Positions 21,580 through 31,016 of a stretch of 64,000 nucleotides of DNA are shown piece by piece. Under the pieces are notes generated by a model. That model saw nothing but the letters and a program-made list of their open reading frames with translations, searched no databases and had not been told where the DNA came from. The translations under genes were made by a program, and so were the position numbers. Source of the stretch: Batillaria attramentaria. Taxonomy: Eukaryota; Mollusca; Gastropoda; Batillariidae. The number at the start of each line of letters is the position of its first letter. Position 1 is the first letter of the stretch. The stretch spans positions 1,225,001 to 1,289,000 of the forward strand of contig JACVVK020000013.1 in NCBI GenBank assembly GCA_018292915.2. Reading direction: 5' to 3'.

Positions 21580-23045
21580 TGTCATTTTACCTGTCAATGT
21601 GGGCACCCTTGTCTTGCCCTTTCATGAAGCTGTCGCAGAAATTCTTGAAGCCAACACTGATGATGCACGCAACAATGAAGAATATCACAGACGCCAGTGA
21701 GCTGGTCAACACAAAAGGCAGCACCCACATCTGAGACCTAGAAAAAATTTTCACATGTACTGGGTAAGATCAGGCCAGATATACATGTTTATATGAACAC
21801 AGTGAGCTACATAATGATCATAATAATAACAGGGATTTTTATAGCGCCTAATCTCCAAAGCCATGGCTTTAGGTGCATACAAAAAAGTGATAACCAAATA
21901 CATGAATAACAGATAAATAATCACTTAAATACAAACAAAACATATTATATATATATACAGTACAGATGCGTACATAGGGTACATGTATGCATACAGTGAT
22001 CGCGCTAGGCATTTTCCAAACCGGTACGATGTCACAGTAAACAAACCTACTCGCACGCAAACCGGTAGGCCAGTCACGGAAACCAGTAACTAATTTTGCC
22101 ACCGAAAATCTGCCGATGAATGCAGTGATAAGTTAATTGCTAACTGTAACTGTTACGGTGTTTTTCAATTAATTAAATGACAGGCGTCATACACTCACTA
22201 CTACATCTCAGCACGGCTCTCTCTCTCTCTCTCTGACTTTTTTTCTCTCTTTTTCTTTATTTTTGAAACCAGTCAAACAAAATAAGAACCGGTAGGTTCT
22301 ACCGGCTACTGATTTTCCAACCAGTATTTTCCTTTTCAAACCAGTATTTTACTGGTAATTATCAGTTAAATCCATCCCTGGCCTACACACACCATGGATT
22401 TGATATATATATATATATATATATCCGCTTAATATGCCCTTATGTCTAGCTGACAGCAGATTTGTTCATGCTCCTTCTCTTCATAACTATAATCTGGTGT
22501 AAAAACTGCACATACTTATCAATATATTTAGCACACAACACACCTCAAAGAACAGCTGGGGTGCAAAGGTGGTCACCACATAACAAAGTGAGCATTTTGT
22601 ACAGGGTTGGGACTGCCATTGACAGTGTATTTTTATATAGAAGGAAAACGCTGGGGGACCCTTTGGGGTGACTCAGACTGGCTTGGGCAGAGGCACGGCT
22701 TATAGAGATGACTGTTTCGGCAGGCTTGTCTGTAGTAAATGAAATTATTTTGACTGCTGAAAACGAGGCAACATATATATATATATTATATATCAATTTT
22801 TAAGTGTGAAACTATATTAATTCTCTCTGTTTGACTGTTTGTGGTGCTTACCCAATGTTCGGATCTTTGCGGCTCAGAGCATAAATGTAGTACGCTCCCA
22901 TTGCCACTGCAAAGAGAATGCCAGCAAAGACAGTGGAGTAGATGATGAAGTTGCAAGGAGCCATACTGGTGAACTTTGCTGTGAAGACGGTTGAATTTTT
23001 CCATGAGCATTCTGTGTATAGCAGGCAGCGCCCATGAAAATTGAC
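20088..23045 (-). CDS. TMEM179-like tetraspan membrane protein (first exon not found)
   Basis: Four minus-strand exons join in phase: 23045-22852, 21737-21591, 21107-21014 and 20264-20088 (203 residues plus stop). Exon one of these begins VNFHGRCLLYTECSW, matching the family hallmark GRCLL(F/Y)TE, then a helix (FIIYSTVFAGILFAVAMGAYYIYAL). The second exon carries WVLPFVLTSSLASVIFFIVA and SVGFKNFCDS, equivalent to the family's SVGF..WCD. The third has the polar FNGGTYFAYLHASE loop. The fourth has GAAWVMFFVWAAQVGLGIVR and a basic, disordered tail. The known family (about 230 residues) starts with another helix of ~35 residues. The first listed exon opens in phase 0 after a real acceptor (tatgtttgcag), so an upstream exon with the ATG is missing or unrecognised. 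Introns hold a SINE A, two GT arrays and a hAT-like element. Cellular function is not established for the family. Confidence 0.82.
20293..20466 (-). mobile_element. SINE family A in the last intron of the TMEM179-like gene
   Basis: Diverged family A copy in the same orientation as the host gene. Flanks AGATTGAAAGAGAAAGAAG and AGACTGAAAGAGAAATAAG form an imperfect duplication, so it is older than the perfect-TSD copies. Confidence 0.85.
20596..21010. other. Intronic sequence with a (GT)n tract
   Basis: Intron 3 of the TMEM179-like gene (in recovered order), with (GT)n at about 20926-20955. Nothing else recognised. Confidence 0.6.
21497..21576. repeat. (GT)n microsatellite beside a splice donor
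   Basis: About 40 GT units. In the minus-strand transcript this is a CA array starting about 15 bases after the donor of the 21737-21591 exon (AG/gtaaaatgac). Confidence 0.93.
21994..22381. mobile_element. hAT-like non-autonomous element (decayed)
   Basis: It ends TTAAATCCATCCCTGG, the same terminus as the elements at 26486 and 27918, and starts near CAGTGATCGCGCTAGGC. The interior repeats ACCGGTA and AACCAGTATTTT words. It lies in an intron of the TMEM179-like gene. Confidence 0.5.
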
Positions 23046-23606
23046 CTGCAAACATAGCAAATGAGAAAAATAGAGTATATAAATAAATGAATGAATTTTG
23101 AGGTCCTATGCTTCTCTAGGAGCCAAAACGACTAAACTAACCAACTAACTATAACTAACTAACTAAATGAATGAATGAATGAATGAATTACAAATGAATG
23201 AATGAATTAATCAATAACAAACAGCAATGGGTGGCAATCTCTTTCATCATGCAAAACTTGGGTTTCTGGTGTATTTTTGTTTTTAGTTTTGTTTGCTTTG
23301 TATTGTTCAGAGGAGGGGCAGCTCATTGTTGTATTCATTTTTTTTTTTTTTTAAAATGTGTTTGGGCATCAGGGGCCAGTTGCATAACAGCAAGTTAGTG
23401 GCTAATTGGTTGGTAAATTCCTAGCTACAAGTTAAATCCTGGCAGTTAGCCTAACTGTAGTTGCATGGGCTCTTTAGCAAGTAGTTATTCTTAGTTGATA
23501 GTTAGTTTAGCACTGAAAATTTTGAGGTGCTCGACAGCATCGCTAAGTCAGCTAACTACAAGTTAGTCTAGATATCAACAGTCTTTGTTCATTTTGGTCT
23601 GACAAA

Positions 23607-23948
23607 ATGGCTGGCTTCATACATCAGCAGCAAAACTGGCACGATTAAAGAAGGACTCGTCTTTTCAGAGAACATTTTCAATTTCATCCTCTAAATGAAT
23701 ATGACATTGGCCTTTTTCAACGTTTCCGCTTCAGTCGACAAGATTTTAATCAAATTGTGGACATGCTGCGAGAGGACTTGTTTAAGGAAAAGAGACATCG
23801 ACTTTACACAGTAACCCCATCCAGAGGTATTTCATACGCATTGAAGTTCTACATACAAGGAAATGGCGTCTAGTAAGGTAGGAAAGTCTTGACCGTAGCG
23901 GGATGCGTTTCGCCGGTATTTCACCAGCTCATCAGCCACCTTAGGTCA
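23607..23948 (+). pseudogene. PIF/Harbinger (HARBI1-like) transposase, N-terminal fragment
   Basis: In one frame: MAGFIHQQQNWHD, stop, RRTRLFREHFQFHPLNEYDI, FQRFRFSRQDFNQIVDMLRE, then TVTPSRGISYALKFYIQGNG. The order 'L-R-R-F-S-R..F..I..ML..DL', then an LKFY-G segment, matches HARBI1-type transposases. The next residues (AGCVSPVFHQLISHL) resemble the helix-turn-helix end but are reached only after stops and frame changes. The catalytic DDE part is absent. Confidence 0.7.
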
Positions 23949-24153
23949 AGACAGAGCGGGAAGAATAGGTAAAATTATATATTTCGGAAATACCGTGACT
24001 GAATGCTAACATGAAGAATGAGTGAAAGTGAGAATAAGCAAATTTATATGTTTAGGGAAATACCTCACCTAGTGTTGTTGCTTCAAAATGGCTGTGTTTG
24101 GTGGGCGTGTATAGGTCAGATTTTCAGTGATGTGAGTTTTAAAGAAAATGACA

Positions 24154-24640
24154 TCAGAAAAGATCACTGTTCGATTTTCTGCATGCGTGTTTGTATGGGG
24201 TGCATGCTGCCAGTGGAATAGTCAATTTGTATTTTCTTTCCATGTCTATTTCGGGAGAAAGGGTCTGCTTGTGATGGCTGTATTCGTGTGGTTGCGTTGA
24301 GTTAGGTATGTTTAGTGCGTGTTTGATGTGCGTGTAGACAGTAATTGCCACTTTGCCCGATCCAGTTGGGGGGTATTTCCGAGCACGAAGCTGAACTCGG
24401 GCCTCTGAAGAAAGTTTGGACCATTTTTCTTTGACTTCCACCACTGTTCGGCCACACTGAAACACTGTTAACGGCTTCACAGATCAGTCTCCAACCACGC
24501 TTTTTGCTTGTCCTTATTTGCAGATGTTGTTTTGAACTTTTGCTGGAGAACACTTTTCCTCAGCGAAAACTCTTCGATGAGAGCGACTCTCTCAGCTGAA
24601 GAAAAAATTCTGCTTCCTTGCTCTCTTCGCCATCTTTACG
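24154..24640 (-). pseudogene. Myb/SANT-like protein of a PIF/Harbinger element, broken
   Basis: Across frames the minus strand gives ERVALIEEFSLRKSVLQQKF, then NKDKQKAW, KRGWRLICEAVNSVS and a shift to RTVVEVKEKWSKLSSEARVQ. This is the standard Myb/SANT-like DNA-binding domain that accompanies Harbinger transposases. Several frameshifts make it non-functional. Minus orientation, convergent with the transposase remnant. Confidence 0.7.
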
Positions 24641-25379
24641 TCGTGAGGAACCAGCTCTATAGCATGTTTACACGCCTTCCGAGAAGCCGCGTTGGGCTTC
24701 TTTTCCGAGAATTAATACCATATATATAAGGAGTTTTCCAGTAATGGCCCAGTGGGATATGGATTGAGGGTTTGTGGTAAACATAGTCTGCTTGACAATA
24801 TTACACATTAATCCACTACCCACCCACCCATCCAACCGGCGCTTCTCACGCGCACAGGGGTTCCTCCGAATAGTTGAGCGCAACAACCATGACATGCTGA
24901 TCAGAGTGCCCACTCGGACTCCCCCACCTCCTTCACCATTTTCCCTGTTTTTCCACAGCAACAACAAACCATAGATACTGCTCTCGATGAACGATTATTC
25001 CACAACTGTTGAAAAATGCACTGTCTTTTTTTCCCCGGAATTTTAGGCAAGTCACTTTCCTGGTGAAACAAAACTCCGTCACAATGTGACCTCCTCTGCG
25101 ACCGAGAAGTTAGTTATTTAGGGCTTTACGCCTGCGACCGGGAAGCAACAACAACAAAAAAGTAAACACGGCATACAAACCGTTGTCACTCCTAGTGGAA
25201 TGGAGATCACTAATCCGCAGCCGACAGACGTGAAGTACAAAATTGCTTGCGCAAGCACTTGAAAGTCTATTAAAAGCGGCATCTTCCACACTTTTCACTT
25301 CCGCACTGCTGTCAGGAACCTCGCAGAACACACAGAAAGTTTCCTTTTCCAGGTAGATTCGCTGAGTCGGAACCAAAGT

Positions 25380-25588
25380 TCCTATCTGGGGTAGGCCTCA
25401 CTTGCGCCTACCTGAGCCAGGCGGCCGGTGCTTGTGAGCAGACTGCAGACAAACCATTCTCGAGTCAAAAGTTTCGACGACAATTTCACTCAAATAAAAT
25501 TGTATATCAGAGTATACACAGGTCTGTGTACTGTATGTTTTAGTTAAATCGTCAAAATAGGCGCAAGTGAGGCCTACCCCAGGTAGGA
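25380..25588. repeat. 30-bp inverted repeat between TMEM179-like exons and COG2
   Basis: Positions 25380-25409 (TCCTATCTGGGGTAGGCCTC, then ACTTGCGCCT) are the reverse complement of 25559-25588 with one mismatch. Similarity decays outward (ACCAAAGT / ACCCAAAA). The ~150-bp interior contains no recognised gene. It may be a small MITE. Confidence 0.8.
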
Positions 25589-25922
25589 TTTTGGGTCGCC
25601 ACTTGACGATTATCCCACGCCCGCTTTGCGAGAGGACATAATCCTATAAAGGGGCGTAATAATTTTCTGGTGTTCAAAATGCATATAAGTATATAATATT
25701 TAGCAGGAAACACATCTGAAAAATATTTCAAATGAGAGAAAAGGTTGTCTGTTTGTTGCATTCACCGAGAAATTCTCATAAATCCCAATATCTAAATAGT
25801 CAGGTCTCCAAATAGCTTATTACTCTGAAACTAGTTAGCTTTAGCGAGGTCGCCTATCATGGCTGACACCGTCAACTTTTCGACCTATTGACTGTAGAAA
25901 ACCTACCGAAAACCTAAGAATC

Positions 25923-27355
25923 ATGACGGTTGACGTCGGGAAAGGGTTTGCCCTTCCTTCGGGCCCCTCTTCCCTTTGCTTTGACAAAGAAGAGTTCATG
26001 AAAGTGCGTACAGTACAAAGGTTTTCCCAGTTCTCTCCTGAACTATCCTGTTTTGGACACGTAGCCTTTTACCGGTAACAATCGAATACAAGTAGAACTG
26101 TTATAAGACACACGTAGGTGCACAACAACTGTGTATAACACAGTAACAACAACACACGCCTATTTATTATTTTTGTATTGTGATTATGTATGTGTGTTAA
26201 GTCGATGCAAAGCTTCTACAGCATGAATTCCTTTGGAGTTTGGTCATTCGGGGTTTTTTTTTGTTATTTATTTATTCATTTTTATTTGCAGAAGGACTTT
26301 GATGTAGACAAGTTCGTAATTGAATGTCGGAAGCGTGTCCCCTTGGAGACTCTACGGGATGACCTGGGTGTTTACCTCAAGATCTTAAAAAGTGCTATGA
26401 TTGAACTTATTAACAAGGACTATGCTGATTTTGTCAATCTTTCAACAAATTTGGTGAGTTGCATTCTGAAGTTGTTACTGTTATGCAGGGATGGATTTAC
26501 TCAAATATGCCAATGAGACATTGTCCCCTTGACCAGTCATTTTTATGAGACATTTTCATTTTCTATTACTAGTAAGTAGTACAGTAGAACCTCTTTTGGG
26601 TGGCCACCCCTTTGGGAGACCACCTGCCTGTGCAGACCAATGTTACAATGATACTGGGTTGCACTTCTTCACTGTCTGAAGCTTCTTTTGGGTGACCACC
26701 TCTCTTTTAAGACCACTCTTGTCTGGCCATAGGGGTGGTCGCCCAAAAGAAGTTGTACTGCATTACTATTAGACAATCAAGTTCACCCGCATCACTCTGT
26801 CACATGTCTGTGCCGAGAGCCTGTTCCTAAGTGCAGTGACGTTCAGGTTCTGAACGGAAAAGGACCTGTTGATCGCAGAACTGAGAAAACTGATAACGCG
26901 CCAATATTTTTTTTGCAACTCTTTCAAGCGAGAGTTCCTGGCAGCGCGCGCGGCGAGCAGGATAAATAAGCCTCATCACTAAAATTAGATTAGTCTAACA
27001 GACTCTATGACTGACACAGACAGCGCATCTCTGCTTCACGTTGTCAAGTGCGCTTGTGATGTCATGTTCGTGCGACATATGACGCATTTTGCGAAATTTC
27101 TATGCGACATTTTATCAAAATATGAGACATAGTCGCACGGTACATGAGAAAAATCGATCCCTGGTTATGTGAGAGTTATTTTTAACTTAAAACACACTGC
27201 GCCAGTTAATTTAGATAGTGGGACAACTGGTGGCAATTTGGCAAATGTACAGCCTGAGGTTGTATGCTATGATTATTTTATTAAGATGACTTTACTGCAA
27301 AAGCATTTTTATGTTTTTAAGTTTTGTGAAGTTTGGGGAGATTTTCAGGTGTGTG

Positions 27356-27408
<53 letters not shown>

Positions 27409-30400
27409 GTTGGCATGGACAAAGCCATCAGCAACTTGACTGTACCTTTGGGCCAGCTCAGGGAAGAAGTGTTGGTGAGTTTTGAACTTTACTTTACATA
27501 ACATACTGACATTGTAACTATATTGTTTAACTTTTAATTTATTTTGGTAACGCTTCTGTCGATATTTGGTCCAGTTTTGCCACTGATAAAACTTCAATAA
27601 ATTTTGACTTTGGTCATGAGGCAGTGAAGTGAAATGTAACATAGTTTGAGGTCTTTTTCATAACATTTTTCAGTAACAGCCTCAGTTTTGACATGATGTA
27701 GTATCAATTCATCACGAGACTTTCTATTCTTAACACTGCAGAGTGTCCGCACAGCCATGAACGATGCCATTCAGGCGGTAGAGGAGAAGCTACGGCAGCA
27801 ACAAGAAATCCAGAGGAAAAAGGTTGGCCTTCAGGCTTTACACATTTGACTTTTCAGGTGTTTACCAGTAATCCAGCCTTCCCAGTTACACACAGGTGTG
27901 CGTATTTGTACACACAACAGGGATCGATTTTCTCGCGCGCCGTGCGACTATGTCTCATATTTTGATAAAATGTCGCATAGAAATTTCGCAAAATGCGTCA
28001 TATGTCGCACAAGCATGACATCACAAGCGCACTTGACAACGCGAAGCAGAGATGCGCTGTCCGTGTCAGTCACAGAGTCTGTTACACTAATCTAATTTTA
28101 GTGATGAGGCTTACTTATCCCGCTCACCGCGCGCGCTGCCAGGAACTCTCGCTCGAAAGAGTTGCAAAAAATATTGGCGCGTTAGTTTTCTCAGTTCTGC
28201 GATCGAGAGGTTCTTTTCCGTTCACCTGAACCTGAACGTCACTGCACTTAGCCTAGTAGGAACAGACTCTCGGCACAGACATGTGACAGAGTGATGCGGG
28301 TGAACTTGATTGTCTCAAAGAAAATGAAAATGTCTCATAAAAATGACTGGTCAAGGAGACAATGTCTCATTGGCATTTTTGAGTAAATCCATCCCTGACA
28401 CAAAACTGTTAAATTGACTTACAAATTTGTGAACAGCGCGTCGCAGGGGACAAACATTTTTTTGGTCTCTCATATTTTGTAGGGATGTGGGTTCCTCGCC
28501 TTGCCGATTTGCTATGGCTGACACGCTACAATTTACATGTATCTCCCACTTGAATGCTTTTGTAAACAACAAGAACAAACGGTTTCGACTTTCACTAGTT
28601 TCAGACTTTTTATACGAAAAGACCGTGGCCCCCCTTAAAATTTACAAAAGGGCCATATGGAGAAATATGGAGAGAGGGTCCCGAGGACCCTTGATTTTCG
28701 AATCACAGGGAACACTATTCTGATTCTGAACAAGGTTGTGTTCAACTTTTATTAGCACAAGTCATCCCAACACCCTCGGCACATTGATTTTTTTAATTAG
28801 GGGACGGGATACACCATGTGGTAGAGCTAAGGTAGTATCTGCTTGCAAGTGTTGGCCGATTGATCTTTGCTGGCTACAGACTTAAAGATCTGAGCTCCCA
28901 ACAAAAAGCTTTCCGAGGTGTGAAAAAATTTTATAGAGTCAACCATGCAAGCACAGTCAACTCTGTCACCTTTGCAGAATTTTCAGCGTTCTGAAACCCC
29001 AATAAAAGCCAAGGGCAGCCTTATTTCACAGCCCAGTTTGCGTTTTGACACTGAGTGAGAAAGATCGTGCAGCACTCAACATCCACTAGACACTGTAGCG
29101 ATGTGTCTCACTCACTGATGGTGACCAAAGCCAGATAATGTCACGGCAAACTCGTGCTCTGGTTTCATAAGGCTCCCCGAAGCGCTGAAAACTCTGCAAC
29201 TGTGACAGAGTTGACTGTGCATGCACAGTCGACTCTGTAAAATTTTTTCACACTTCGGAAAGCTTTTTGTTGGGAGCTTAGATCTTTAATATGGCTTGTG
29301 ATAAATTTGTAATTTGTTCATCTTGTGTATGCGCATATGTATACAGGTGTATGTACCTTTGACAATTTATAAATTTTGTGAACAAAATTCACATTGGTCA
29401 TAGAGGTAATAGACTGAAACTGGCTTCTCCTTTATCCCCCCCCCCCCCCCACACACACACACACACCCCACCTCCCAGTCCCACCATGTTAATTAAAACT
29501 TAAAAGAAATAAATAGCAAAAACAAGTGAGTTAAAATGAAATAAAAAACAAAAACAAAAAAAAACCACTTAGTAGTTTTGCTAATGTTTGTTGTTGATGT
29601 TGTTTTCAGGCATGTCTGCAAAGGCTGATGAATATCACACACTCAGTGGAGAAGATTGAACAGTTGCTTGGCATCAGTCACGCTGCTTCTGCCACCACCT
29701 CTCCCCCACCCTCACCCTCACCCTCTCCATCAGTCACCGGGTATGTCTGCAGCTGTCACTAGACTGCACCATTCCATGTAGAGCACCACATTTTTAATAT
29801 GAATTTTCCCTGCGAACGTTCCGTTTTACTCATATGCTAGGGCCACTGCAGGGAGGACCAGAAACACTCGCCCATCGCTAAATGCGAGATTTCATGTCTG
29901 GCGAACCAATTTCATGTTTCTCGTAGCCTACATGGCAAATGAACTTTGCAAGACAGCATCAACAAATTCCAGTTTACCAAAATAGGCACTTATCACACAG
30001 TGCCTAGCACGAATGGTTCTTGAGTCGTCTGCTTTGTTTCTCTCACTGCCTCATGGCAAAGCAGAAGCAGTAAATTGTGTAACCTGTCACATGTGTTACC
30101 TTCTGCCTTTATGAGCTTCCTAAGCGTATGCACGTGTACACCAGGACAATATTATTGGGCTATCAGAAAAATACTCAGGCTTCTAGTTTTCACAAGGCTG
30201 GTACCCCAAATGGCACTACACTTTTGGTTCCTCACACAGTTGGACCAGATATGTATTTCCTGTATAGATCAGACAGATTTGACATTCTTATAGTTTACAT
30301 TGGTATTTATTGACCATAAAAGGGTGGTTTAAACCTGCTAGTGCTACCATTTCAGGTTAGTCCTACTGATACAGGTTGTAGAGATTTGCTTATCCAGTCG

Positions 30401-30952
30401 TCGTCCAAGAGGCTTCTCAAAATTCCCAAGCGCAACCTGAAATCTTTTGGCAAGCGCTCTTTCAGTTATGTCACTCCAACCTTTTGGAATTCTCTGCCTG
30501 CAGATCTGAGAAATGCACCCACACTGTCTGTGTTTAACGGATCTTAAGATATTCCTTTTTTGCAAAGCCTTCCAATAATTCCCTGTGTAACTAGGCGGAT
30601 TCACCAGTGTCTGTGCGTCATAGTAAAATGTGCGTCAGTGTCGGTGAGTGATCTGCACATGAGTCTTATTTAAAGAAATATGCCCTACAACAAGTACCAT
30701 TTACGGTTATTAATATTATTACAGTCATGTGTGATTATTGGGCATGTTGTTTTCAGGCAGTTGAGTGGTCAGCTTATTGAGAGGGTGGCTACAGAATTCA
30801 ACAAACTCCAGTTTTATGTCACCAAGAGCAAAGGACTTCCCCTCGTTGAGAAAATCAAACCAGTGAGTTAAACCTTTTTCTTTTTTTTTAAATTTGTCTG
30901 TTCTTTTTTTTTTTTTTAAACCTTCTCTTGTACTTTTGCCTGTGTTTCCTTT

Positions 30953-31016
<64 letters not shown>

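Larger units (their letters stand above)
23372..24700. mobile_element. Decayed PIF/Harbinger DNA transposon
   Basis: The left end reads GGGGCCAGTTGCATAACAGC, a terminus of the GGGCC-GTT-CA type seen in Harbinger elements. Two convergent gene remnants follow, as expected for this superfamily: a transposase fragment on plus (23607-23948) and a Myb/SANT-like remnant on minus (24154-24640). No matching right terminus is visible, so the element is truncated there. It sits between the TMEM179-like exons and COG2. Confidence 0.7.

Noticed and set aside
25110..25376. 88-codon minus-strand frame ending in LLLLLPGRRRKALNN, considered as the missing TMEM179-like first exon
   Set aside because: The helix-like segment is at the wrong end, there is no phase-0 donor at its end and no match to the family N-terminus.
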